A stretch of DNA of 64,000 nucleotides from Enterobacter asburiae (GCF_024599655.1 NZ_CP102247.1:3906001-3970000), one strand, 5' to 3'. Positions 51,314 to 62,270 are shown, counted from the first letter of the stretch. The notes: generated by a model from the sequence alone, not told the origin. Made by a program: numbers and translations.

Positions 51314-52834
51314 TTATTTCGCCAGCGTCAAACCCGCCAGACGCACGATGCCGTCCGGGTACGGCTTAAAGCCCTGCACGCTTTTGTTCAGACCGAAAAT
51401 GCGCGGCTCGAAGTAGAGGTAGGCAATCGGCATGTCGGTTTGCAACTGCTTCACCACCTTGTCGTACAGCGGCTGGCGTGCGGCCTGATCGGTGCTCTGG
51501 CGCGCCTGGGTCAGCCATTCGTCAACCTGCGCGTTGCTGTAGCGGCCGTCGTTAAGCGTGCCTTTGCTGTTGATAAAGCCGTAGATGCTGCCGTCCGGAT
51601 CCGGGCGTCCCGACCAGCCAGAGAAGCTCAGCTGATAGTCACCGCTCTGCTGGCGATCGAGCAGCGTGGCGAATTCGGTCATCTGCAGGTTCAGGTTAAA
51701 TCCGGCCTCAGCGACCATCGCCTGCAATACCTGGCCCACCTGCTGCGAGGTTGGGTTGTTCGGCACCAGCAGGTTGACGGTCAGCGGCGCGGTGACGCCT
51801 GCCGCCTTCAGCAGCGCTTTGGCTTTGTCGACGTCACGCGGCGGAACCGGCAGGTTAACGTGATACGGGCTGACCGGTGAAAACGCCTGGTTGGCCGGGG
51901 TGTAGAGCCCTTCAAAGACCACCTGGTTTAACGCATCGCGGTCAATGGCCTGAGAAAACGCCTCGCGCACGCGGGCGTCCTTGAACGGATCGTTGGCCGG
52001 CACTTTGCCGTTGTTGATGTTGAAGGTGATGCCCTGATAGCCCAGGCCGGTTACCTTCGCCAGCGCCAGCTTGCTGTCGGCTTCGACGGTTTTAACGTCA
52101 CTGGCGGCGATGCCTTCGGTCAGGTCGAGATCGCCCGCGCGCAGGTTCGCGAGGCGCACGGAGGCATCCGGGATCGGCAGATAGATAATTTTGTCGAAGT
52201 GGTAGGCGTCTTTGTTCCAGTAGTTGTCGAAGCGGGTCAGCACGATGCGGTCCTGGGACACGCGGCTGTCGAACTTGTACGGGCCAGAGCAGACCGGGTG
52301 GGCGGCAAAGTCAGGCTTTTTCGCCGCCTCGGGGGCCATCATTGCGCCCGCGCGGTCGGTGAGCTGCATCAGCAGCGCGGCATCGGGCGTTTTCAGATGC
52401 AGGGCAATCTGCATCGGGCCGGTGACCTCGACCGATTCAACGGAGGAGATCTCGCTCTTACGCAGGGAGCCTTTCAGGGTCAGGGCGCGGTCGAGGTTGT
52501 ATTTTGCCGCGGCGGCATCGAATTTCTCACCGTCGTGGAAGGTCACGCCGTCGCGCAGATTGAGCGTCAGGGTTTTACCGTCCTCACTCCACGCCCAGTC
52601 TTTAGCCAGACCGGGAACAACCTTCAGGTTTTCATCCACGTCCACCAGCCTGTCGCACAGGGAGGCAAACACGAAGCGGCCATAGTAGGTGCGCGCCAGA
52701 TGCGGGTCGAGCATGTCCGGGTCAGCGCCGAGACCGATTCGCAGCACGCTTTCAGAATGGGCGGGCAGCGCCGCGCCAAGCAACATAACACTTCCCAGTA
52801 CGGTCAAAAGAGAATTACGCATTGTCATTATCAT
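51314..52834 (-). CDS. Periplasmic solute-binding protein, family 5 (peptide type)
   Basis: 506 residues with a signal peptide (about 1-27, ending PAHS). The mature start ESVLRIGLGADPDMLDPHLA is typical of peptide, glutathione or nickel-binding family 5 proteins. It hands its ligand to the two permeases. The ATG at 52834 overlaps the stop of the upstream ATPase (ATGA) and has AAGGA four bases before it. The ligand is not deducible; the linked gamma-glutamyltransferase-like enzyme suggests a gamma-glutamyl peptide. Confidence 0.9.
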   Translation of the reverse strand: MIMTMRNSLLTVLGSVMLLGAALPAHSESVLRIGLGADPDMLDPHLARTYYGRFVFASLCDRLVDVDENLKVVPGLAKDWAWSEDGKTLTLNLRDGVTFHDGEKFDAAAAKYNLDRALTLKGSLRKSEISSVESVEVTGPMQIALHLKTPDAALLMQLTDRAGAMMAPEAAKKPDFAAHPVCSGPYKFDSRVSQDRIVLTRFDNYWNKDAYHFDKIIYLPIPDASVRLANLRAGDLDLTEGIAASDVKTVEADSKLALAKVTGLGYQGITFNINNGKVPANDPFKDARVREAFSQAIDRDALNQVVFEGLYTPANQAFSPVSPYHVNLPVPPRDVDKAKALLKAAGVTAPLTVNLLVPNNPTSQQVGQVLQAMVAEAGFNLNLQMTEFATLLDRQQSGDYQLSFSGWSGRPDPDGSIYGFINSKGTLNDGRYSNAQVDEWLTQARQSTDQAARQPLYDKVVKQLQTDMPIAYLYFEPRIFGLNKSVQGFKPYPDGIVRLAGLTLAK

Positions 52835-53909
52835 GAGTTCCTTGAAGGAAGGGACGAGTGAGTGGCCGCGTGTTCAAACAGCGCGCGGCGGCGCAGAAAA
52901 GCGGCGGATGGCGGTGCTACCTGGATAACGCTGCGATCGCGGTTGATCTCCTGCCAGCGGTGGCAGACAACCTGACGTCCGCCGTCGAGCACCTGATTGA
53001 TCGGCTCGACCTGGCGGCATTCATCGGTAACGTACGGGCAGCGGGTGTGGAAACGGCAGCCGGACGGCGGGCTGGCCGGGTTGGGTAGATCCCCCTGCAG
53101 CAGCGGCGCATCTCGCTCAACGCCCGGCTGCATCTGCGGCGCCGAGGCGATCAGCGCCTGGGTATAGGGGTGCAGCGGCGCGTCGAAGATCTCGTCGACG
53201 GTGGCAAGCTCGACGATTTGCCCGAGGTACATGACCGCCACGCGGTCGCTCATATGGCGGATCACCGCCAGACCGTGGGCGACAATCACCATCGTCAGCC
53301 CAAGCTGGTGCTTCAGGCTTTCCAGCAGGTTGACCACCTGCGCCTGAACGGACACATCCAGCGCGGAGACCGGCTCATCCCCCAGCAGCAGCTTCGGTCC
53401 CGAGGCCAGCGCGCGCGCAATGCCGATACGCTGGCGCTGCCCGCCGGAAAACTCGTGCGGATAGCGTCCGGCCCAGGCGGCAGGCAGGCCAACGGTTTTA
53501 AGCAGCTCGGCAACGCGGTACTGGCGATCCGCTTTTTTCATGTTCTGATGCAGCCACAGCGGCTCCCCGACGATCTGCTCCACCGTCATGCGCGGGTTGA
53601 GCGAGGCGAAGGGATCCTGAAAAATAATCTGCAGCTCGCGCCGGAGCTGGTTCAGGCGGGCACCGGAGGCATCGGTGATCTCCTCCCCCTGGTAAAACAC
53701 GCGCCCTTCGCTGGCGGCCAGCAGGCGCAGCAGCAGACGACCGAGCGTAGATTTCCCGGAGCCGGACTCGCCGACGATCGCCAGCGTTTCGCCCGGCATC
53801 ACGGAAAGCGAAACGCGATCGACCGCCGTGACAAACCGTGCCGGAGTAAAGAGCTTTTTGGGGCCGGGGAAAAGCTTGCTGAGGTCACGGGCTTCAAGAA
53901 TGGGCGTGG

Positions 53910-53913
<4 letters not shown>
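52831..53913 (-). CDS. Oligopeptide-type ABC transporter ATPase (DppF-like)
   Basis: 360 residues. Walker A GESGSGKST (in LAIVGESGSGKSTLGRLLL), signature FSGGQRQRIGIARAL, Walker B LLLGDEPVSALD. A C-terminal oligopeptide-transport extension has CRFHTRCPYVTDECR. Its start overlaps the stop of the DppD-like gene by 4 nt. Confidence 0.92.
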
Positions 53914-54919
<1,006 letters not shown>

Positions 54920-54923
<4 letters not shown>

Positions 54924-55639
54924 GGCGTGAAGTCGTCCTCGAGGTGAATCGCCTGAATCAGGGCGGTTTGCAGGCTGAGCAGGTGTTCGCGCATGGCGGC
55001 CGCGGCTTCATTAGGCTGGCGATGGATAATCGCAGACATGATCTTATGGTGGTGGTCGTTATAGCTGTCGACGCGTTCGGGGGTGCGCGCCAGCTCGCGC
55101 AGATGCTGCCAGCCCGGTTCACGCCGCACGGCATCAATGGCATCAAACAGGCCGAGCATCAGACGGTTCCCCGCCGCCTCGGCAATCGCCCGGTGAAAGG
55201 CGCTATCCCAGAGTTCGTTGAGATCGCGGTCATCCGGGCTGACCTTATCGATGCGTTCCAGCATGCGCTGCATCAGCGCGAGGTTTTCCCTGGTGGCACG
55301 CAGTGCCGCAAGCCGGGCTAAGCCGGGTTCGAGCTGTAGACGAGCTTCCATCACTTCCAGAAGGTTGGTTTGCTGAACCAATCCCTGAAGGGCCAGCGGT
55401 TCAACAGGTGCCGCCGGGCCAATAAAGGTCCCTTTGCCCTGCTTACGCCAGATGCGCCCCTCTTCTTCCAGCACGTCCAGCGCGCGACGCACTTCACGTC
55501 GTCCTACGCCGAGAGTGTCCGACAGCTCACGTTCCGTGGGCAGCGGTATGCCTGGTGTTGACTCATGCTGGTTGATAAGCCCGCGCAGCTGCTCAAGCGC
55601 GGTGCTGGAATTTGCCAGAAACCGTGACGGTTTTTCCAT
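54920..55639 (-). CDS. FadR-subfamily GntR transcriptional regulator
   Basis: 239 residues: a winged-helix HTH (about 15-85, LPTERELSDTLGVGRREVRR and KQGKGTFIG) and an all-helical FCD ligand domain (about 100-230, with DLNELWDSAFHRAI and HHHKIMSAIIHRQP carrying the usual metal/acid-binding residues). It is the first gene of the ABC/gamma-glutamyltransferase operon and probably controls itself and the operon through the ATTGGTT elements upstream. Confidence 0.9.
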
Positions 55640-55758
55640 ATTGGTTCGCTCGCTTTCATCATTGCTTTATTTTTATTAACGATAAGTTATTGATATGGAA
55701 TGAAGCTTATCGTGCTAATGATTAAGCAATAACCAAACCAATACGAAATTGGTTCGCT
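55640..55758 (-). promoter_or_regulatory. Probable operator/promoter of the GntR-ABC operon
   Basis: The 11-mer ATTGGTTCGCT occurs at 55640-55650, next to the regulator start, and again at 55748-55758. The second copy is part of a palindrome AACCAAT-ACGAA-ATTGGTT (55736-55754). Such a TTGGT/ACCAA dyad is of the GntR type. The rest of the interval up to 55980 is AT-rich; I see no gene in it. Confidence 0.6.
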
Positions 55759-55980
55759 AATTTTTTGGAAAGCGGGAGATAACCAAATGATTCTGCGTGA
55801 ATTATTTTTACAGAAAGAAACATTCTGACTTCGGTCTGAAGAGAGGAGTGGTGATGAAATGCACAATATCAGTGCAAATAACGCACTACAACCGTGCAAT
55901 TGTTAATTAATTGCACCATATGTATTAACTTTTTGTTAACGATAGATGGGGGGAAGAGATTACAGCTCGCTGAAACGACG

Positions 55981-56010
55981 AAGGCCTGAATCATTTCTGA
56001 TTCAGGCCTT
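55981..56010 (-). terminator. Long perfect inverted repeat after tRNA-Asp
   Basis: AAGGCCTGAATCA, loop TTTC, TGATTCAGGCCTT: 13-bp perfect arms starting 9 bp after the tRNA 3' end, followed on the minus strand by CGTCGTTTC. It is probably the aspV terminator, although the T-tract is short. Confidence 0.7.
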
Positions 56011-56018
56011 CTGAATAG

Positions 56019-56095
56019 TGGCGGAACGGACGGGACTCGAACCCGCGACCCCCTGCGTGACAGGCAGGTATTCTAACCGACTGAACTACCGCTCC
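56019..56095 (-). tRNA. aspV: tRNA-Asp (anticodon GUC)
   Basis: 77 nt with encoded CCA. It starts GGAGCGGTAGTTCAGTCGG, with the anticodon loop CTGTCAC (GUC). It lies beside dnaQ, as aspV does in E. coli. Confidence 0.97.
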
Positions 56096-56227
56096 ACTGT
56101 TCCCGTTTGGGGAACGAGGCGCATATTACGGTGCGCCTCCGATCTCGTCAACGCTTTTTCTCACGTTTTGAATCGTTTGCTGCAAAAATCGCCCAAACGA
56201 TGATTTTACAGGCATTCAGGCGTTTTT

Positions 56228-56959
56228 TCAGGCGCGCCACATACAGCTGCCGCCCTTCTTCTGGACCAGATCAAGCCGGGATTCGTGGTTATGAAGCTCT
56301 TCATCACTGGCTAAAACAACCCGCAACCGGCTTGCCTGGCGGACAACACGCTGAATGCCCGCTTCGCCCTGCGTCTGCTGGGATTCATTTTCCATACTGA
56401 ACTTCATTGACGTCTGCCCGCCGGTCATAGTCAGATAGACATCCGCCAGGATCTGGGCATCGAGCAACGCCCCGTGGAGCGTTCGCTTGGTATTGTCTAT
56501 CTCGTAGCGCGAGCAGAGCGCATCAAGGCTGTTACGCTTGCCGGGAAACATCTTCCTTGCCAGCGCCAGGCTGTCCGTCACCTTACAGAAGGTGTTCGTC
56601 TTCGGGATATCACGATTTAGCTTGCTGAACTCATAATCCATAAAGCCGATATCGAACGATGCGTTATGGATGACAAGCTCGGCGCCCTTGATATATTCCA
56701 GGAACTCGTCAGCGACATCCGCAAAAGTCGGCTTATCCAGCAAGAACTCATCGGCAATCCCGTGAACGCCGAACGCTTCCGGATCCACCAGCCGATCGGG
56801 TTTGAGGTAGACGTGGAAGTTGTTCCCCGTAAGACGACGGTTCACCACTTCAACGGCGCCGATCTCGATGATCTTATGCCCTTCGTAGTGCGCGCCGATC
56901 TGGTTCATACCGGTGGTTTCGGTATCGAGGACAATCTGGCGAGTAATTGCAGTGCTCAT
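56228..56959 (-). CDS. dnaQ: DNA polymerase III epsilon subunit (3'-5' proofreading exonuclease) DnaQ
   Basis: 243 residues. The DEDDh exonuclease motifs are IVLDTETTG (Exo I), LVIHNASFDIGFMDYEF (Exo II) and RTLHGALLDAQILADVY (Exo III, with the active His). The C-terminal tail binds the polymerase alpha subunit. ATG 56959 (MSTAITRQ) matches E. coli; the ATG at 56968 adds three residues. Divergent from rnhA. Confidence 0.97.
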   Translation of the reverse strand: MSTAITRQIVLDTETTGMNQIGAHYEGHKIIEIGAVEVVNRRLTGNNFHVYLKPDRLVDPEAFGVHGIADEFLLDKPTFADVADEFLEYIKGAELVIHNASFDIGFMDYEFSKLNRDIPKTNTFCKVTDSLALARKMFPGKRNSLDALCSRYEIDNTKRTLHGALLDAQILADVYLTMTGGQTSMKFSMENESQQTQGEAGIQRVVRQASRLRVVLASDEELHNHESRLDLVQKKGGSCMWRA

Positions 56960-57023
56960 AGCGGTCATTTATGTCAGACTTATCGTTTAACTGAACGTTT
57001 CGAATACAGGAAGTCTACCAGAG

Positions 57024-57491
57024 ATGCGTAAACAGGTAGAAATTTTCACCGATGGATCTTGTCTCGGTAACCCAGGACCCGGCGGCTACGGCGCGATTAT
57101 GCGCTATCGCCAGCACGAAAAAACTTTTAGCGAAGGCTATTTTCTGACCACCAACAACCGAATGGAGTTGATGGCGGCCATCGTGGCGCTGGAGGCGTTA
57201 AAAGAACATTGTGACGTGGTGCTAAGCACCGACAGCCAGTACGTGCGTCAGGGGATCACCCAGTGGATCCATAACTGGAAAAAACGCGGCTGGAAAACCG
57301 CCGATAAGAAGCCGGTCAAGAACGTCGATCTCTGGAAACGTCTTGATGCTGCGCTGGGCCAGCATCAGATTAAGTGGGAGTGGGTTAAAGGCCACGCAGG
57401 CCACCCGGAAAACGAACGCTGCGACGAACTGGCGCGTGCTGCGGCATCCAATCCCGCACATGAAGATGCGGGATATCAGCCCGACGTTTAA
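57024..57491 (+). CDS. rnhA: Ribonuclease HI
   Basis: 155 residues. It degrades RNA in RNA-DNA hybrids. Catalytic acids are visible: D10 (EIFTDGSCLGNPG), E48 (NNRMELMAAI), D70 (LSTDSQYVRQG) and D134 (RCDELAR). The 64-bp divergent gap to dnaQ holds overlapping promoters. The stop overlaps the convergent yafS stop by 4 bp. Confidence 0.97.
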   Translation: MRKQVEIFTDGSCLGNPGPGGYGAIMRYRQHEKTFSEGYFLTTNNRMELMAAIVALEALKEHCDVVLSTDSQYVRQGITQWIHNWKKRGWKTADKKPVKNVDLWKRLDAALGQHQIKWEWVKGHAGHPENERCDELARAAASNPAHEDAGYQPDV

Positions 57492-58207
57492 TCTGTTTTT
57501 TTGTACTGCCGCGTGGCGCCGACGGTCTGGCGGATGGGCGTTTTCGACTTGCTCTGCTTCATGGGGTTAAGCGTAAGGGGAATGGTTCGCTTACGCGCGA
57601 CGATAAACTGCAAACAGCCCAACGCCGGGAGATGGGTGCTCAACACGACGCCCCCCTGCCGCGCCCAGGGCAGCACCTGAAAACCTCCGTAGCAGAGCAC
57701 CTCAAAGTTCAGCAGCGAAAGCCAGTCGAGCTGGCGCATCATGGTGAACATCCGGCTGTTGTAAGGTGGAGCCCGGCGTAGCACCGGTACTAGCTTACGC
57801 AGGCCCATCAGGCTTAGCGGATTGAATCCGCTAAGTACCAGCCAGCCGTCATCAATCAGCACGCGATCGGCTTCGCGAAGCAGACGGTGCGGATCGCTGC
57901 ACCAGGGCAGCGTGTGGGCGAGCAAACACGCATCGACGGATTTTTCCGCAAACGGCAGATGCAACGGGTCTGCTTTTACCTGAACCGGCGATCCACCGAG
58001 AGAGACGTTGACCTGATGCGAGATAGCGCAGCTTTCGGTATTGATTTCCGCGCTGAGATTGCCAATCTTAAGCAGGTGAAAGCCATACATTTTCGCGAGC
58101 CAGGGCTTCAGCTGTTGTTCTAACGCTTCGCGATAGTATTCACCCCAGGGCAATTCCGCCCAACGTTCCGGTGCTGCGACAGTCTGAGGTATCCTTGCCG
58201 GTTTCAT
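57488..58207 (-). CDS. yafS: Putative SAM-dependent methyltransferase YafS
   Basis: 239 residues, class I methyltransferase-like (PVQVKADPLHLPFAEKSVDACLLAHTL, DRVLIDDGWLVLSGFNPLS). The glycine-rich motif I is poor, as in E. coli YafS. Substrate unknown. ATG 58207 (MKPARIPQ) matches E. coli; the start at 58222 adds five residues. Divergent from gloB. Confidence 0.9.
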   Translation of the reverse strand: MKPARIPQTVAAPERWAELPWGEYYREALEQQLKPWLAKMYGFHLLKIGNLSAEINTESCAISHQVNVSLGGSPVQVKADPLHLPFAEKSVDACLLAHTLPWCSDPHRLLREADRVLIDDGWLVLSGFNPLSLMGLRKLVPVLRRAPPYNSRMFTMMRQLDWLSLLNFEVLCYGGFQVLPWARQGGVVLSTHLPALGCLQFIVARKRTIPLTLNPMKQSKSKTPIRQTVGATRQYKKTD

Positions 58208-58239
58208 CAAAACACCCGCCACGCTATAAGAGGTAATGT

Positions 58240-58998
58240 ATGAATCTTATCAGTATTCCAGCCTTTGAGGACAATTACATCTGGGTTTTGGTTGACGACG
58301 ATCGTCGATGCGTCATTGTCGATCCCGGCGAATCGGCCCCTGTTCTGCGTGCCATAAAAGAGAACGGCTGGCAGCCAGAAGCCATTCTGTTGACGCATCA
58401 CCATCACGATCATACTGGCGGCGTGCCTGAACTGCGCGCCCATTTTCCGCATCTGGTGGTTTACGGACCGGCAGAGGCACAAGATAAGGGCATCACGCAA
58501 GTAGTCGAAGAAGGCGAAACTATCCTCATACGCGAGTGGGAGTTTTCCGTATTTGCTACACCAGGTCACACTTTGGGACATCTGTGTTTCTACAGTAAGC
58601 CTTATCTTTTTTGCGGCGATACGCTGTTCTCCGGAGGCTGTGGAAGACTGTTTGAAGGTACGCCAGCTCAAATGTACCAGTCTTTACAGAAGATTAACGC
58701 ACTGCCCGATGAAACAATCATTTGTTGCGCACATGAGTATACATTAGGAAATATGAAGTTTGCTGTGAGCCTCTTACCCGAGGATCGAGCGATTCAGGAT
58801 TATTATCACAAAGTGAAGGAGTTACGTGCAAAAAACCAAAAAACACTACCCGTAATTCTGAAAAACGAGCGCCAGATTAATTTATTTTTACGAACAGATG
58901 ATATTGATTTAATTAATAAAATTAACCAAGAAACAAATTTGCAACAACCAGAACAGCGATTTGCATGGTTAAGGTCAAAGAAAGATAACTTCAGATAA
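58240..58998 (+). CDS. gloB: Hydroxyacylglutathione hydrolase (glyoxalase II) GloB
   Basis: 252 residues. It hydrolyses S-lactoylglutathione to D-lactate and glutathione in methylglyoxal detoxification. The metallo-beta-lactamase motif HHHHDH is at 53-58, and later ligands lie in TPGHTLGH and FCGDTLFSGGCGR. The last 250 bp are noticeably AT-rich but the protein still ends with the family's KNERQINLFLRT and RFAWLRSKKD. Confidence 0.96.
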   Translation: MNLISIPAFEDNYIWVLVDDDRRCVIVDPGESAPVLRAIKENGWQPEAILLTHHHHDHTGGVPELRAHFPHLVVYGPAEAQDKGITQVVEEGETILIREWEFSVFATPGHTLGHLCFYSKPYLFCGDTLFSGGCGRLFEGTPAQMYQSLQKINALPDETIICCAHEYTLGNMKFAVSLLPEDRAIQDYYHKVKELRAKNQKTLPVILKNERQINLFLRTDDIDLINKINQETNLQQPEQRFAWLRSKKDNFR

Positions 58999-59066
58999 TT
59001 GCGGGTTGCCTTTTCAAAATTTCGCCGTTATCATCGCTCGTCTTTTAAGCAACTATTGACACACAC

Positions 59067-60431
59067 ATGAAGGCAAAAGCGATATTACTCGCCTCTGTCC
59101 TGCTTGTAGGTTGCCAGTCGCAGAACGGCAGCAACGTACAACAGCACGCACAGAGCCTTTCTGCAGCTGGTCAAGGGGAAGCAGGGAAGTTTGCAAGTTC
59201 GGCGCGCTGGATGGACGATGGAACATCTTTCGCGCAGGATCAAGACTTGTGGACCTCTATTGGCGACGAGCTAAAGATGGGAATTCCGGAAAATACCCGG
59301 ATTCGCGAACAGAAACAGAAGTATTTAAGTAATAAGAGCTATCTCCACGATGTAACGTTACGGGCAGAGCCGTATATGTACTGGATAGCCGGGCAAGTTA
59401 AGAAACGTAACATGCCTATGGAGCTGGTACTCCTACCCATAGTGGAGAGCGCTTTTGACCCACACGCGACGTCTGGCGCCAATGCCGCAGGCATTTGGCA
59501 GATCATTCCGAGCACCGGGCGAAACTATGGTCTGAAACAGACCCGCAACTATGATGCGCGTCGCGATGTTGTCGCTTCAACGACAGCCGCTCTCGACATG
59601 ATGCAACGTCTGAACAAGATGTTTGACGGCGACTGGCTGTTAACGGTCGCAGCGTATAATAGCGGCGAAGGTCGTGTACTGAAGGCAATGAAAGCGAATA
59701 AAGCACGGGGTAAATCCACCGATTTTTGGTCGCTCTCACTGCCACAGGAAACAAAGATTTACGTACCGAAAATGCTGGCATTGAGCGATATTCTCAAGAA
59801 CAGCAAGCGTTACGGTGTACAACTGCCAACACCAGACGAAAGTCGTGCACTGGCGCGCGTTCGCCTCAGCAACCCGGTTGATATTCAACGGGTCGCTGAT
59901 ATGACGGGTATGTCGGTAAGTAAATTGAAAACCTTTAATGCTGGCGTTAAAGGCTCAACCCTGGGGGCAAGTGGCCCGCAGTATGTAATGGTTCCGCAGA
60001 AACATGCTGAGCAGTTACGTGAGTCTTTAGCTTCTGGTGAAATCGCCGCCGTTCAGTCAACGCTGATCGCGGATGCATCATCAGTTAGCAGCCGCAGCTA
60101 TAAGGTTCGTTCAGGTGATACGCTTTCGGGCATTGCTTCACGTCTTGGCGTGAATGCGAAAGATCTGCAGCAGTGGAATAATCTGCGCAGCTCCGGCTTG
60201 AAAGTGGGTCAGACTCTGACGGTAGGTGCAGGTAGCAGCGCACAGCGTCTCGCCCGCAATAGCGATAGCATTACCTATCGCGTGCGCAAGGGCGATTCAC
60301 TGTCCAGTATCGCAAAACGACACGGCGTAAACATCAAGGATGTGATGCGCTGGAACAATGATACTGACAATCTGAAACCTGGCGACCAGCTGACGCTGTT
60401 TGTGAAGAACAGCGCTACGCCAGACTCCTGA
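59067..60431 (+). CDS. mltD: Membrane-bound lytic murein transglycosylase D
   Basis: A 454-residue lipoprotein (lipobox LLVGC, Cys16). The SLT domain with catalytic E127 (LLPIVESAFDPHATSGANAA, then GIWQIIPSTGRNYGL) cleaves peptidoglycan strands. Two LysM repeats (about 345-388 and 403-446; YKVRSGDTLSGIASRLGV, YRVRKGDSLSSIAKRHGV) bind the glycan. No clear Shine-Dalgarno is seen. Confidence 0.96.
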   Translation: MKAKAILLASVLLVGCQSQNGSNVQQHAQSLSAAGQGEAGKFASSARWMDDGTSFAQDQDLWTSIGDELKMGIPENTRIREQKQKYLSNKSYLHDVTLRAEPYMYWIAGQVKKRNMPMELVLLPIVESAFDPHATSGANAAGIWQIIPSTGRNYGLKQTRNYDARRDVVASTTAALDMMQRLNKMFDGDWLLTVAAYNSGEGRVLKAMKANKARGKSTDFWSLSLPQETKIYVPKMLALSDILKNSKRYGVQLPTPDESRALARVRLSNPVDIQRVADMTGMSVSKLKTFNAGVKGSTLGASGPQYVMVPQKHAEQLRESLASGEIAAVQSTLIADASSVSSRSYKVRSGDTLSGIASRLGVNAKDLQQWNNLRSSGLKVGQTLTVGAGSSAQRLARNSDSITYRVRKGDSLSSIAKRHGVNIKDVMRWNNDTDNLKPGDQLTLFVKNSATPDS

Positions 60432-60450
60432 TAGCACGATCGAAAGATAA

Positions 60451-60481
60451 AAAGGCACCGATTCCCCTCGGTGCCTTTTTT
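60451..60481 (+). terminator. Rho-independent terminator after mltD
   Basis: AAAGGCACCGA, loop TTCCCC, TCGGTGCCTTTTTT, 19 bp after mltD and 3 bp before the convergent methyltransferase stop. It may serve both. Confidence 0.92.
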
Positions 60482-60483
60482 GT

Positions 60484-61257
60484 TTATCCCGCTTTTTGCG
60501 CTTCAGCCATGATGGTATCGCTGGTAAACGAGCCGTCGTCCTGCAGTTCAAAGTACGCCTTCACCTCTGCGGACGCACTCTCCTGATACAGCCTGATCGC
60601 CTGGCTTAATGCTTCCGGGGTGCGCATACGCGCAATCCACGAGCTGAACTCCAGCGGTAAGCGGTCTGTTATTAATGAGCGCGCAATCAGGCCTGCTTCA
60701 GTGATAAATGACAACCACTCTCCGCTGGCGTAGTTTTGTACGTGCGAGGTATCGCGCAGCGCTTCGACCGTCTGCAGCCAGATATTGCGCACCGGATGTC
60801 CAGGGGACATCACATCCATAATAATGAAGATGCCACCCGGCTTCAGAACACGTTTGACTTCGCGTAATGCCTGGCCGACATCATGCCAGTGGTGCGCGGA
60901 GTAACGGCTGATAACCACCTCAAACGACGCATCGTCAAAAGGTAAGGATTCGGCATAGCCCTGGCGCGTATCAATGTTGTCCAGCCCCTTCGCTTTCGCC
61001 GCCTCGGCAACAACGTCCAACATCTGGCTGGATAAGTCATACGCGGTAACGTGCGCGACCTGCTGCGCAGCCGCAAAGCTGGCATGCCCTGCCCCGCAGC
61101 CTAAATCCAGCACGTGCGCCTGCGGAAACGCCGCCAGACGCTCACCGAGACGCACCAGATCGCGGCCAGAAGCATGCACGGCGCTGCTCAGATAGGCACT
61201 TGCCTGAGAACCAAACTGTTTTTCTACGTTGTCATGATGGGAATGTGCTGTTGTCAT
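60484..61257 (-). CDS. yafE: Class I SAM-dependent methyltransferase YafE (UbiE-like)
   Basis: 257 residues with intact motif I VLDLGCGAGHASF, then ARQGYAESLPFDD-type and LKPGGIFIIMDVM segments. Resembles the UbiE/COQ5 group; substrate unknown. E. coli K-12 YafE is about 50 residues shorter at the N-terminus; here the full N-terminal region (VEKQFGSQASAYLSSAVHAS) is present. Confidence 0.9.
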   Translation of the reverse strand: MTTAHSHHDNVEKQFGSQASAYLSSAVHASGRDLVRLGERLAAFPQAHVLDLGCGAGHASFAAAQQVAHVTAYDLSSQMLDVVAEAAKAKGLDNIDTRQGYAESLPFDDASFEVVISRYSAHHWHDVGQALREVKRVLKPGGIFIIMDVMSPGHPVRNIWLQTVEALRDTSHVQNYASGEWLSFITEAGLIARSLITDRLPLEFSSWIARMRTPEALSQAIRLYQESASAEVKAYFELQDDGSFTSDTIMAEAQKAG

Positions 61258-61333
61258 CGTACTGTCCTTTGTTGGTTAAAAATAAAAGGGCAGCACCCGC
61301 GCAGGTCTGCCCCACGGCAGACCTGACACACCA

Positions 61334-62134
61334 TTATTTATCAGGTTTGCCGGGACTGAATTCAACTAGTAGAGGATTGTGATCGGAGGCGCGCGTCACC
61401 AGAACAGAGGCGTCATGCACGCTCAAACCACGATAGAAGACAAAATCGAGAGGACGACCAAAGGCTTTTTTGCGCTGGTCATCGCTAAAACGAACTTCAC
61501 GCAGCGACATTTCGCGCGCAAAGCGATACAGCGCATTCATGCGCGGACGGCTCCAGGCATTGAAATCGCCTGCCATAATGATGGGGCCGCTGTGATGGGC
61601 AATCTGATCGCCAATCGGAAGTAACTGCTTACTGTAGACATCCACGCCCAGGCTGAAATTGACCGCGTGGATATTCACGACCATCAGCATTCGGGTATCC
61701 GGCAGCGGATAGACCGTCACCAGCGCCGATTTCGCCAGACGCAGGATAGGCTCACGTTCACGCAGAGGACAACAGTAGACCGGATGAGCTGCTGAAAGTG
61801 TCATCACACCTGAGGGGTGTTGTGGCAGGACAAATGCAGGCACCTGGTCGGCGGCAAGATAGTTCGTGGTGGCAAACCGTACCAGCTCAGGGGTGGTTTG
61901 CGCCTCCTGGAGCAGAACCAGGTGGGCATCTTTTCCAAAATTCTTGAGTACCGATAACCACTCGGCACGCTGCTGCTTAAAGATATTCCACACCAGTACA
62001 CGGATTTTCTCGTCGCTGCTTAACGGTGTGCCGGCGGGTAATGCCTGGCTTATGCTCGCAAATGACCCCGGAGGCAAGATCCTCTCCGCGGGCATTCCGG
62101 CAACATAACGCATGGCATAGGTATTTTTTCGCAC
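61334..62134 (-). CDS. yafD: Endonuclease/exonuclease/phosphatase-family protein YafD
   Basis: 266 residues, EEP fold: VLVWNIFKQQ, LVLLQEAQTTPELV (catalytic Glu), IIMAGDFNAW (Asp-x-Asn) and ASDHNPLLVEF (C-terminal Asp-His). E. coli YafD is linked to envelope-stress survival; the substrate is unproven. The GTG at 62134 gives the E. coli length; an ATG at 62158 adds eight residues. Confidence 0.9.
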   Translation of the reverse strand: MRKNTYAMRYVAGMPAERILPPGSFASISQALPAGTPLSSDEKIRVLVWNIFKQQRAEWLSVLKNFGKDAHLVLLQEAQTTPELVRFATTNYLAADQVPAFVLPQHPSGVMTLSAAHPVYCCPLREREPILRLAKSALVTVYPLPDTRMLMVVNIHAVNFSLGVDVYSKQLLPIGDQIAHHSGPIIMAGDFNAWSRPRMNALYRFAREMSLREVRFSDDQRKKAFGRPLDFVFYRGLSVHDASVLVTRASDHNPLLVEFSPGKPDK

Positions 62135-62270
62135 TTTTGGAAACAGCCTCTGTAACATGAACCAGCCCGGAAAACGGACTGGTTCTAATGTTATAGGGAC
62201 TTTAGGTCATACTTTCAACGCAATTTCTGAGAAACCGCTTTCCAGTTTTGTAAGCAAGCACTTACTGATG

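Noticed and set aside
55687..55899. 70-codon open frame with a hydrophobic start on the minus strand
   Set aside because: AT-rich control region, overlaps the proposed operator, no ribosome site; treated as chance.
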